A stretch of 64,000 nucleotides of DNA, taken from contig CATQHQ010000002.1 in the NCBI GenBank assembly GCA_958296005.1, forward strand, positions 614,501 through 678,500. The letters are read 5' to 3'. The stretch is from Longimicrobiales bacterium. GTDB lineage: Bacteria; Gemmatimonadota; Gemmatimonadetes; Longimicrobiales; Gaopeijiaceae. How positions within the stretch are numbered: the first letter of the stretch is position 1; the number at the start of each line of letters is the position of its first letter. Below are positions 1 through 8,549 of the stretch, piece after piece. Position numbers and translations under genes: made by a program. A model generated the notes under the pieces. The model had not been told where the DNA came from. It searched no databases and saw nothing but the letters and a program-made list of their open reading frames with translations.

Positions 1-24
1 CAGTGGACGGGCCGGTCGCCGTCG

Positions 25-852
25 ATGGAGATCATGGAGCGCGCCCGACGCTGGGAGGCTCGGGAGGCGGACGCCTACGTGAGCGTCTTCTATGGCTACC
101 CGTGGTCCGACGTACCCGACGTGGGCGCCACCGTCCACGTAATGACGAACGGCGACCAAGCCCTCGCCGACCGCATCGCCGACGACATGGACGACTTCAT
201 CTGGCGCGTCCGGGAGGAGTTTGCCGTCGGCGGCTACCCCGGCCCGACCGAGGCGGCTCGGCTGGTGGCGGAGGCCGTAGCTCGAGGCGAGACCCCCGTG
301 GCCGTGGGCGACCACAGCGACCGCCCCGGCGACGCCACCCATCTCCTGGCGGCGTTCGAGACGGCGGACATCGGCAAGGTGCTGTACGGGACGATTACCT
401 CCCCGTCCGCCTTGGAAGCCCTTGCCCGCACCGGCGCCAGCCCCGGCGACGCGTTCGACATGGAGATCGGCGGCTTCACCCCCTCGGGCGGCGCCGCGTA
501 CCGGGTGCAGGGCACGCTGGAGTACTTCGGCGAGGGCCTGGGCTACGAAGCGGTGGCGGCCGTGTCCTTCAACGACGGCAACCTGGTCGTCCTCACGCCC
601 GCCTATAGTCAAGTCCTCTACCCGGACGCCTTCCGGCTAGGTCCGATCGACCCCGCCGCCTACGACGTGTTCGTCGTCAAGTCCCGCGTCCACTTCCGGC
701 GGGGCTTCGACGAGACCGGCTTCGCTCGGACGATCGTGGTGGCCGAGGCGCCGGAGCCGTTCGTGGGGACCACGTTCCTGGACGCGCTTCCCTACGAGAA
801 CGTGGACCTGGGGACGCTGTACCCCTACGGGACGCCGGAGGGGCGGCGGTGA
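25..852 (+). CDS. M81 family metallopeptidase (MlrC / microcystinase C-like), probable C-terminal part; gene likely begins upstream of window
   Basis: Translation (DADAYVSVFYGYPWSDVPDVGATVHVMTNGD... ETADIGKVLYGTITSPSALEAL) resembles MlrC N-/C-terminal domain proteins; open frame reaches close to the window edge. Confidence 0.65.
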   Translation: MEIMERARRWEAREADAYVSVFYGYPWSDVPDVGATVHVMTNGDQALADRIADDMDDFIWRVREEFAVGGYPGPTEAARLVAEAVARGETPVAVGDHSDRPGDATHLLAAFETADIGKVLYGTITSPSALEALARTGASPGDAFDMEIGGFTPSGGAAYRVQGTLEYFGEGLGYEAVAAVSFNDGNLVVLTPAYSQVLYPDAFRLGPIDPAAYDVFVVKSRVHFRRGFDETGFARTIVVAEAPEPFVGTTFLDALPYENVDLGTLYPYGTPEGRR

Positions 853-955
853 GCAAGCGGGGGTTGCGCTATATTCTCGCTGGCCTTGCCCGTATCGTGA
901 CCATGGCAGCCAAGACATTCCACGACCAATCAAGCCCCTTCTCAAGAAGCGACCG

Positions 956-2386
956 ATGACGGCGAGTTCACGACCAGACACGATCTTTCTTGCGGAACGG
1001 TTCCGCTTGGTGGAGCGGGGCCGCGAGCGAGGCAAGAACAACATGCCACCCCCGACCCAGCCGGGGTTGGATCTTGTGGAAACAGAGGTAGTCGATCATT
1101 GCGGTCGTCTCTTCGGCGAAAAGAAGGACGCATACCGTCGTGCTGTTCGATTGTCCGAGGAGCGCATCGTCTCCCCGGCTTCAGCCACCGACCCGGAAGC
1201 GGCCGTTGAGGAGGCTTGCGACCGAATGAAAGCCCGTGTCGACGAGGAACGACCGGAGCTGAAGAGCCTACACCGGTCGGCTCAAAAGGCGATCGACGAA
1301 CTGAGGAAGTTCAAGGATGATCACGGACTGTCTCGGGATGCCCATGTACCCAAGAGCGCGGTCATGTCGGTTGCTATATTGGCAGCGTTGCTAGTAGGCG
1401 AGACGTTGATTAACGGACTGTTCTTCGGTGCGAACTTGGCCGGGGGACTTATTGGTGGGATTAGCTATGCCGTCCTGATAAGCTTCATCAACGTGGGCGT
1501 CTTCGGATTGCTTGCTGCGGGCGCAGTTCGGCAAGTTCACCATCGCGACCAGTCGCGACAAGTCGTAGGATACCTAGGCTTGGTTCTCGTGGTTGCCGCA
1601 GCGGTTGTGTGGAACTTGGCCGTGGCACACTACCGGGAGGCTCTGCCGGCCGACTACCCTCCAACTCCAGAAGTCGTCGGCGAAGTGGCTGCGAGCGCCG
1701 ACGCCGAGGTCTCCGAGTGCTGGGAGGGTCCCAGCGAGGCCGACGCCGACGGCGAGGCTATCTGCCTGCTGTTGAGCAAAGGATTCTCGCTGAACGGCTT
1801 CCAGTCCTACATGCTAATGTTAATTGGGTTGTTGATGTGCGGGGGCGCGGCGTGGAAGTGGCTGGATATGAGCGACCGGTACCCTGGTTTCGGGCAGTTG
1901 GAGAAGCAGAGGCGGGAGACAGAGAAGCACCTTCTCGACGAACGACAAGATCTGCTGGCCGATCTGGACGACGACTTGCAGTCCGCCGTGACTAAGCAAC
2001 ACAGCATCTTCAACGATCCGGCAGACGCTTGGACGCGAGCCGCGAAGGCCTTCGACGACCTCAAGCAGGGCCACGAGGAGTTGTGCGACTTCGCAAAGGA
2101 CCTGGAGGAAGAATGCCGAAGCGCTATTGAGACGTATCGGTCTGCGAACCGAGAGGCGCCCCGCAGCGAACCGGAGCCTGCCTTCTGGTCGAAGCCATGG
2201 ACGGCGAGTTGGGAGTTGCCTGATGCGCCGGCCGAGGGAGAGCGCGAGCTCGAGGATCGACACCAGGCAGAGGCCAGGAGCGAGGTCGCGCGCGACGAGA
2301 GGGACCAACGCCTGGCAAAGCTTCGGCAGTGCGCTGAGGGGTGCAAGGTTGAGGTGGAACAGATCACCAGGATCAGCTATGAGTAG
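956..2386 (+). CDS. Hypothetical membrane protein with about 4 TM helices flanked by charged/coiled-coil cytoplasmic segments; first gene of 4-gene operon
   Basis: ORF 476 aa; hydrophobic stretches VMSVAILAALLVGETLINGLFF, ISYAVLISFINVGVFGLLAAGAV, VVGYLGLVLVVAAAVVWNLAVAHY, FQSYMLMLIGLLMCGGAAWKWL; stop overlaps start of next ORF. Start could also be ATG near 1043. Confidence 0.75.
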   Translation: MTASSRPDTIFLAERFRLVERGRERGKNNMPPPTQPGLDLVETEVVDHCGRLFGEKKDAYRRAVRLSEERIVSPASATDPEAAVEEACDRMKARVDEERPELKSLHRSAQKAIDELRKFKDDHGLSRDAHVPKSAVMSVAILAALLVGETLINGLFFGANLAGGLIGGISYAVLISFINVGVFGLLAAGAVRQVHHRDQSRQVVGYLGLVLVVAAAVVWNLAVAHYREALPADYPPTPEVVGEVAASADAEVSECWEGPSEADADGEAICLLLSKGFSLNGFQSYMLMLIGLLMCGGAAWKWLDMSDRYPGFGQLEKQRRETEKHLLDERQDLLADLDDDLQSAVTKQHSIFNDPADAWTRAAKAFDDLKQGHEELCDFAKDLEEECRSAIETYRSANREAPRSEPEPAFWSKPWTASWELPDAPAEGERELEDRHQAEARSEVARDERDQRLAKLRQCAEGCKVEVEQITRISYE

Positions 2387-3200
2387 AAGATCTCGAAGGG
2401 ACGCCGAGAGAAAGAAGACGATCCGAGCGGTCGTGGTGATTGCAGCAAGCGTTCTGGTGCTATGCTTCTTCCTCATACTTGGCCAAATGAACCGCCCCCA
2501 GACTGATGCGAACGGTTGTCCCCGGGACGATCGCTTTGCGGCGCAGGTCGCCGTGCTTCTCGACCCGTCTGACGCCCTGAGCTCCGTTCAACACCGTTCG
2601 GCCCTACCGCAGCTCCTCGAGGCGCTGGAGGAGGTGCCGGAAACGGCCGAGGTTCGCGTCTACGCGGCTGCGAGCATCGGACGGGACGGCGATGCCGGCG
2701 CCGAGCTTCGGGTGTGCGTACCTCCCCACCCCGACAGCATTGGCACGCTCGAGGGCTTGTCGAAGAACCGGGTGATTGCTGCAAGGCAGTACGAGGAGCA
2801 GTTCATTCAGCCACTTCGCCAACGCCTGGGCGAGTTGCTGGACGCGCCCAGCGACACGGTGTCGCCCATCGTGGAGGCAATACAGGCCGCCGCCGTGGAC
2901 GCCTTCCAGCCCCGGAACGCAGATATCCCGCGAGCATTCATCGTCGTGTCCGACATGGTCCAGCACTCCAGCGACCTTTCGTTCTTCAGGGACGCTCCAG
3001 ACTTCGGTCCCTTCGCAGGCAGGCCCGATTACGCGACGCTCCGGGTGGACCTGAGCGGCGTTCAAGTTGAGGTCTTTCTGCTTGCCCGTCGCGGCGCTGC
3101 TGGACGACTCCAAGCCGGCCGGATGCAGGAGTTCTGGGAAGACTACTTTCTAGACCAAGGAGCCGGCAGTCGGCCTAGCTGGGTCCCCATAGAAGGATGA
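2379..3200 (+). CDS. Membrane-anchored protein with vWA-like fold candidate
   Basis: In-frame ATG at 2379 (MSRRSRRDAERKKTIRAVVVIAASVLVLCFFLILGQ: N-terminal TM anchor) then AVLLDPSDALSSVQ... SPIVEAIQ... RAFIVVSDMVQHSSDLSFF, the order of motifs expected for a vWA-type Rossmann fold with a variant MIDAS. ATG overlaps the upstream gene by 8 nt. Confidence 0.7.
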   Translation: MSRRSRRDAERKKTIRAVVVIAASVLVLCFFLILGQMNRPQTDANGCPRDDRFAAQVAVLLDPSDALSSVQHRSALPQLLEALEEVPETAEVRVYAAASIGRDGDAGAELRVCVPPHPDSIGTLEGLSKNRVIAARQYEEQFIQPLRQRLGELLDAPSDTVSPIVEAIQAAAVDAFQPRNADIPRAFIVVSDMVQHSSDLSFFRDAPDFGPFAGRPDYATLRVDLSGVQVEVFLLARRGAAGRLQAGRMQEFWEDYFLDQGAGSRPSWVPIEG

Positions 3201-3228
3201 CAACACCTCGTAGTCGGATTCCGATCAC

Positions 3229-4677
3229 TTGAACGCCAAGGAGCACGAGCGCCAACAGCAGGCGCACCGGAGGGCGTGGTTCGTATTGCTTGCGACAGGG
3301 ATCCTGTTGCTCTTCTTGTTCAATCTCATTGGCTTTAGCGGATGGGTTGCCGCCATTTTTCTTACGGGTCTCGTTGCCTTATACTACGTCACGGCGCGGA
3401 AGCAGACTGACGTGTCAACCGACACCAAGGGCGACGGGGTCTACTACTTGGGACTCTTGTTCACCTTTGCTTCACTGGTTGCTGCGCTGGTCGCATTTAC
3501 TCGTCAAGATGCAGATGCGGTCGATACGGGTGCGCTGATCGGCAACTTCGGCATCGCCTTGATGACGTCGATTGCAGGACTTGCTGGGCGAGTGCTGTTC
3601 TCCATGTGGCAGGAAGCGCCCGGCGACTCCGTTGCCGCGGCAACTCGGGGGCTGGACGAAGCCATCGGCGACATGAAGGCGATCGTCGTGCGGGGTGGAC
3701 AGCGAATGGAGGACCTCGTAGGCCACCTTGGCGAATCGGCGACGGCGCTCGAGAAGACCACAACGCACATTGCGGCTACGGCGGAGAGGGCGGCCGACAC
3801 CGCCGACACTATGGACGAGTACTCCGGCAGGGTGGCCGGACTGGCTCGATCCTTCACGGGCGGCGCAACCGAGCTTGGAGCGGCCATGACGGCGATCTCC
3901 AGAGGCGTCTCGGATCTGAAGGAACCGTTGGAGCATGCAAGAGGCGGCGTGGCCGGCTTGAGCAACGACCTTGGTCGGCTGGGCGGCGCCGTGGAGCAGG
4001 TCGAAGCGACGGCGCTGAAGTTGGACCGCGCCGGTCGCGACGCGGAGCGTGAAGTCAAGGGCGTGGCGTCGCGCGCCGAAGGGGTGCGGCGGGAGATGGA
4101 GAAGATGCAGGCAGGGTTTTCCAAGTCGGCGGCGTTCTTCGACGGCACAGAGCGCACCGTCGCGGCGGTCGATGACTATGTTGCCAGGATCGGCAGTTCC
4201 GTCGGTGCCTTTGCAGAGGAAGCTGCCAGGCTGCAAAGGGCTGCTGCGAGAGCGATGGAAGCCGTGGGGGGAGTGGGTCCGAAGCTCGAAGGCATGGGCT
4301 CGAGGATTGGAGAGGTAGCGTCGGAACTGGAGGCGACCACGTCGCGAGCGGCGTCCCTGGGCGAGAGTCTGTCGGAGCTGTCCGACGCTGCGGTGCAGGG
4401 CAGGGAAGAGATGAACGCAGTGTCGGGCCGCGTGAGGGATCTCGAAGGAAAGCTGGCTGGTGCCGGAACCGAAACCGAGGCGATGATCGGCCGTGCCGGC
4501 AGCCGTGCGGATTCCGTGGCCGCCGACCTCGACGGCTTGCGGGATCAGCTGACCGAGACTCAGAAGCAGCTGTCGGAGATAACTCGCGACAGCGCTGTTG
4601 TGGCGAAGAAGCTGAGACGGCGCCAAGAAGGATGGCGGCGGTTCATTTTCTGGCGACGTAGATCAAAGCGTCAGTGA
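3229..4677 (+). CDS. MotA/TolQ/ExbB/ZorA-like proton-channel candidate with long C-terminal coiled-coil tail
   Basis: Four hydrophobic segments incl. YYLGLLFTFASLVAALVAF and IGNFGIALMTSIAGLAGRVLFSMW (GLLFTF...ALMTSIAG pattern), followed by about 350 aa of heptad-rich Ala/Glu/Arg sequence. TTG start. Confidence 0.6.
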   Translation: MNAKEHERQQQAHRRAWFVLLATGILLLFLFNLIGFSGWVAAIFLTGLVALYYVTARKQTDVSTDTKGDGVYYLGLLFTFASLVAALVAFTRQDADAVDTGALIGNFGIALMTSIAGLAGRVLFSMWQEAPGDSVAAATRGLDEAIGDMKAIVVRGGQRMEDLVGHLGESATALEKTTTHIAATAERAADTADTMDEYSGRVAGLARSFTGGATELGAAMTAISRGVSDLKEPLEHARGGVAGLSNDLGRLGGAVEQVEATALKLDRAGRDAEREVKGVASRAEGVRREMEKMQAGFSKSAAFFDGTERTVAAVDDYVARIGSSVGAFAEEAARLQRAAARAMEAVGGVGPKLEGMGSRIGEVASELEATTSRAASLGESLSELSDAAVQGREEMNAVSGRVRDLEGKLAGAGTETEAMIGRAGSRADSVAADLDGLRDQLTETQKQLSEITRDSAVVAKKLRRRQEGWRRFIFWRRRSKRQ

Positions 4678-4687
4678 GGCCCAGGGC

Positions 4688-5875
4688 ATGTCGATGCTTC
4701 CAGCCGAGAGGACGTACTACCGCAAGGGCTTGGCCCTTGGACTGACGCTTGCAGAGACGTTCAGCATCGTGGTCTTCATCCTGCTCTTGGCGTGCGCGCT
4801 GCTCCTGCGCACCGCCACCGACTCTCGCGACGAGGCGCAGGAACAGCTGGACGAGTCCGAAGTGGACTTGGCGATCGCGACGGAGATGCTGCATCACGGG
4901 GACACGTCTTGGGTCAACACCGACGTTTGGTTCGAAGAAGCGCGACGGCTGCGGACGGAGCTTGGGGTCGTGCGAACTCAGCTGGTGCAGGTGGAGGCGG
5001 AGCGCGTGCGCGCTGATGCACGAACGCAGGAGGCTCGCCTCCTTCTGGAGTCTGCCGGAGTGGACCCGGAGGGCGTCGCCCAAGAGTTGCTGGAGCGGTC
5101 CGCAGATTTGGCGGCCGCTCGCGATTCCCTGCAGCGCGCAGAGACCCGGTTGCAAAGCCAGGGGGCCCAGCGGGATTCCTTGGAGGAAGAGGCAACCAAC
5201 GCCGAACGACTTCGCCAGGCAGTCGGCGGGGCGGTTGCGGAGCGGGACGGCAGCCTTGCTCCGTCGCAGGTGGATTCGGTGGTCGCGCAGGCGGCCCGTG
5301 CCGAACAGTTGGCCCAGGAGCTGACCGACGCCCGCGATGCCATCGGGTCTTTGGCCGCGCGACTCCGGGAGGCGGAAAGGCTCATGTCCAGCGACTCGGT
5401 CGGGCGGTCGCGCATTGAGCGGGACTCCCTGCAGAACGTCCTCGCAAGAGCGGAACAGGAGCGGGACGACGCCGTAGACCGGGCCGAGTACCGGGAAGGG
5501 GAACTTCGCCGGTTTCGCCAGGGCACCGGGATAGACCCGCCCCCGTGCTGGCTTGATGCCGACGGCAACCCCGAATACATCTTTCGCGTCGAGCTGACCA
5601 ACGGCGGGATGATCTTGCACAGGGTTCCGACACACCGCGTTGACGACGAAGCACTGTGGTACGCCCAGTGGATAGAGGACGGACGGGAATACGCTCCATC
5701 CGAATTCCGGGCGCTGACCCGCCCGATCTATGAAGCAGGACTCCGCCGAACCGTCGCATTTGGGCCGACAGGGTGCCGGTTCTGGGTCCAGCCGGTCGAC
5801 CGGACCGGCGCGAGCAAGGACGTCTTTCGGCTACGCGAGCGAGAGCTGGGACAGCGTTTCTGGTTCCGCTGGTAG
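4688..5875 (+). CDS. Single-TM protein with acidic TM residue, coiled-coil stalk and C-terminal globular domain (MotB/ZorB-like topology)
   Basis: MSMLPAERTYYRKGLALGLTLAETFSIVVFILLLACALLL N-terminal TM with embedded Glu; central coiled coil; C-terminal PPPCWLDADGNPEYIFRVELTNGGMILHRVP... domain. Starts 10 bp after the channel candidate. Confidence 0.6.
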   Translation: MSMLPAERTYYRKGLALGLTLAETFSIVVFILLLACALLLRTATDSRDEAQEQLDESEVDLAIATEMLHHGDTSWVNTDVWFEEARRLRTELGVVRTQLVQVEAERVRADARTQEARLLLESAGVDPEGVAQELLERSADLAAARDSLQRAETRLQSQGAQRDSLEEEATNAERLRQAVGGAVAERDGSLAPSQVDSVVAQAARAEQLAQELTDARDAIGSLAARLREAERLMSSDSVGRSRIERDSLQNVLARAEQERDDAVDRAEYREGELRRFRQGTGIDPPPCWLDADGNPEYIFRVELTNGGMILHRVPTHRVDDEALWYAQWIEDGREYAPSEFRALTRPIYEAGLRRTVAFGPTGCRFWVQPVDRTGASKDVFRLRERELGQRFWFRW

Positions 5876-5932
5876 CCCTGCCGGGATTAGATTTATCGGT
5901 GTCCCGCGACTTCAACCCATGAAACGGACCGG

Positions 5933-6955
5933 ATGAAGCCCGACCGAGAACAAGTCGCACGCTGGAAGAAGGTGCTCTCCCCCTACTTCGGCCCCGACAA
6001 CGCCCGGAGTGCCGGACAGCTGGCCACGACCGCGACCCTGCTCGCCGCCTCTTGGGCCGCGACCTACTACAGCATGGCCGTCGGCTACTGGCTGACCGTG
6101 ATCCTCGCAGTCCCCACGGCCGCGTTCCTCATGCGGCTCTTCATGATCCAGCACGACTGCGGCCACGGGTCCTACTTCCGATCCCAGAAAGTGGCCAACG
6201 CCGTCGGCTTCGTGATCGGGGTACTGGCCCTGACGCCCTACCACTACTGGCGGAAGACCCACGCGATCCATCACGCCCACGCCGGCGACCTGGACCTGCG
6301 GGGCTTCGGCGACATCAGCACGAAGACGGTCAAGGAGTACGAGGCGATGTCCCCCTGGATGCGCCTGGGGTACCGCGTCTACCGCAACCCCTTCGTCATC
6401 TTCGGACCCGGAGCGGCGTTTCACTTCCTGATCAAGCACCGCTTTCCGTGGGACGCACCCCGGACGTGGAAGCGGGAGTGGCGCTCGGTGTGGTGGACCA
6501 ACGCGGCCCTGGCGGGGATACTGGTGCTGGCGTGGGCAACGATCGGGCTGGATCGCTTCCTCCTCGTGCAGCTTCCCGTCACGCTCAGCGCCAGCGCGAT
6601 CGGAGTCTGGCTGTTCTACGTTCAGCACCAGTTCGACGACGCCTACTGGCGCTGGCACGAGGAGTGGAACTACTTCGACGCCGGCCTCCACGGGTCGTCG
6701 TTCCTGAAGTTGCCGAAGCCGCTCCAGTGGCTCACCGCCAACATCGGCCTGCACCACGTGCATCACCTGAGCGCGCGCATCCCCAACTACCGGCTGCAAC
6801 GCTGCCACGACGAGAACCCCGAGCTGTGGGCTGCGCCCAAGATGACGATCCGCGACGGCCTCAAGACGCTCAACTTGGCCCTCTGGGACGAGGGGCGCCG
6901 CAAGTTGATCTCGTTTCGGGAGTACCGGCGGCGGTTCCGGGCGGCCAGCGCCTAG
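5933..6955 (+). CDS. Fatty acid desaturase
   Basis: Histidine boxes HDCGHGS, HAIHHAH, HHVHH in a multi-TM protein. Confidence 0.92.
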   Translation: MKPDREQVARWKKVLSPYFGPDNARSAGQLATTATLLAASWAATYYSMAVGYWLTVILAVPTAAFLMRLFMIQHDCGHGSYFRSQKVANAVGFVIGVLALTPYHYWRKTHAIHHAHAGDLDLRGFGDISTKTVKEYEAMSPWMRLGYRVYRNPFVIFGPGAAFHFLIKHRFPWDAPRTWKREWRSVWWTNAALAGILVLAWATIGLDRFLLVQLPVTLSASAIGVWLFYVQHQFDDAYWRWHEEWNYFDAGLHGSSFLKLPKPLQWLTANIGLHHVHHLSARIPNYRLQRCHDENPELWAAPKMTIRDGLKTLNLALWDEGRRKLISFREYRRRFRAASA

Positions 6956-6965
6956 GGGCGGAACC

Positions 6966-8537
6966 GTGCCCAGCAGCGACAACGGGGAGATCGCGCCTCC
7001 CCGGCAAGGACCGCCCAGGCTTCAGGAGCTCGCCGCCCGCGTAGACGCGCTGGCCGGCCACTCGATGGTTCTGGAGCCGAGTCCGGCGGAACGCAAGCAC
7101 CTTCGCGACGAGGTGGTCGACTACGCCGAGCGCTTCCTCGACGGACTCGACTTCGGCAAGACGTACAACGAGACGGACGACGAGGGGGCGGGGATCGCCG
7201 ACTATCCGATCTCCGAGACCGGGCGGTCGATCGAGGAGATCGTGGCTGCGATCGAAGAGTGCGTGGACCGGCCGTCGCTCAATCCGGCCGCCCCGGGGCA
7301 CCTGGGCTACATCCCCGGCGGCGGCATCTACCCCTCGTCGCTGGGCGACTACTTGGCGGCTGTGACCAACCGCTTCTCGGGCATCTACTTCGCGTCGCCG
7401 GGAGCGGTGCGCATGAACGCGCTCCTGATCCGATGGATGGCGGAGTTGATCGGCTACCCGGCGGGGGCCGGGGGTGATCTCTCGAGCGGCGGCTCCATCG
7501 CCAACCTGACGGCGGTGGTCACGGCCCGGGAGGCGTTGGGCGTGCGCTCGGCCGACGTGCCGCGGACGGTGGTGTACACGACGCGCCACGTGAACCACTG
7601 CGTGGGCAAGGCGCTGGCGATCGCCGGGCTTCGGGAGAGCCCGGTGCGCGAGGTCGAGATGGACGACCGTTACCGCATGTCCGTACGCGACCTGAATGCC
7701 AGGATCGAGGCGGACTCGGCGGCGGGACTCCGGCCGTTCATGGTCGTGGCGTCGGCCGGGACCACCGCCACCGGCGCGGTGGACCCCGTCGGCGAGGTTG
7801 CGGAGGTGTCCCAGACCCACGGCCTCTGGCTTCACGTGGACGCGGCGTACGGCGGCTTCTTTGCACTGTGTCCGGAGACGTCGGCCCAGATGCAGGAGTT
7901 GCAACGCGCGGATTCCGTGGTGCTGGACCCCCACAAGGGGTTGTTCCTGCCCTACGGCTCCGGCGCTCTCGTCGTGCGGGACCGGGAGGCGCTTCGCAAC
8001 GCCCACCTGCACGTCGCGCCCTACCTGCGGGACGCCTGGACCGAGGAAGAGGCGCCGTCGCCCGCGGACCACTCGCCCGAGCTCTCGCGCCACTTCCGCG
8101 CGATGCGGATGTGGTTGCCCTTGCAGCTCTTCGGCGTTGCCCCGTTCCGTGCCTGCATCAGCGAGAAGTACTGGCTGGCCCGCTACATGTACGAGGCCGT
8201 CCAACGGCTGCCCCACATCGAAGTCGGACCCGAGCCCGACCTTACGGTGGTGCTCTTCCGCTATGTCCCGCCAGAGTGCGCCGTCGGCGACGGAAGTCCC
8301 GGCGACGTGGCGGCCCTCAACGCCGCCAACGAGGAGCTGATCTCGCGGATCCACGCCGACGGGCGGGTCTTCCTCTCGTCCACGACGCTTGCGGGCGAGA
8401 TCTGGTTGCGCTTCGCCGTCATGGCCTTCCGAACGCGGCGCCGGCACGCCGACTTGGCGCTGTCGGTCGTGCGCGAGCTGGTGGCGGAGATGAGCGAGGT
8501 TGCGGAGCCCGCAGGGGCGGGCGCGTCCGCTGGTTGA
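6966..8537 (+). CDS. PLP-dependent decarboxylase, aromatic-L-amino-acid decarboxylase/glutamate decarboxylase family
   Basis: NPAAPGHLGYIPGGGIYPS..., LHVDAAYGG, DSVVLDPHKGLFLPYG (PLP lysine motif). Confidence 0.92.
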   Translation: MPSSDNGEIAPPRQGPPRLQELAARVDALAGHSMVLEPSPAERKHLRDEVVDYAERFLDGLDFGKTYNETDDEGAGIADYPISETGRSIEEIVAAIEECVDRPSLNPAAPGHLGYIPGGGIYPSSLGDYLAAVTNRFSGIYFASPGAVRMNALLIRWMAELIGYPAGAGGDLSSGGSIANLTAVVTAREALGVRSADVPRTVVYTTRHVNHCVGKALAIAGLRESPVREVEMDDRYRMSVRDLNARIEADSAAGLRPFMVVASAGTTATGAVDPVGEVAEVSQTHGLWLHVDAAYGGFFALCPETSAQMQELQRADSVVLDPHKGLFLPYGSGALVVRDREALRNAHLHVAPYLRDAWTEEEAPSPADHSPELSRHFRAMRMWLPLQLFGVAPFRACISEKYWLARYMYEAVQRLPHIEVGPEPDLTVVLFRYVPPECAVGDGSPGDVAALNAANEELISRIHADGRVFLSSTTLAGEIWLRFAVMAFRTRRRHADLALSVVRELVAEMSEVAEPAGAGASAG

Positions 8538-8549
8538 CGCCTGTCGCCG

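Noticed and set aside
956-5875. Calling the operon a Zorya system
   Set aside because: ZorC and ZorD (SNF2-like helicase/nuclease) are absent and the single-TM protein has no recognisable OmpA domain; only ZorA/ZorB-like topology is supported.
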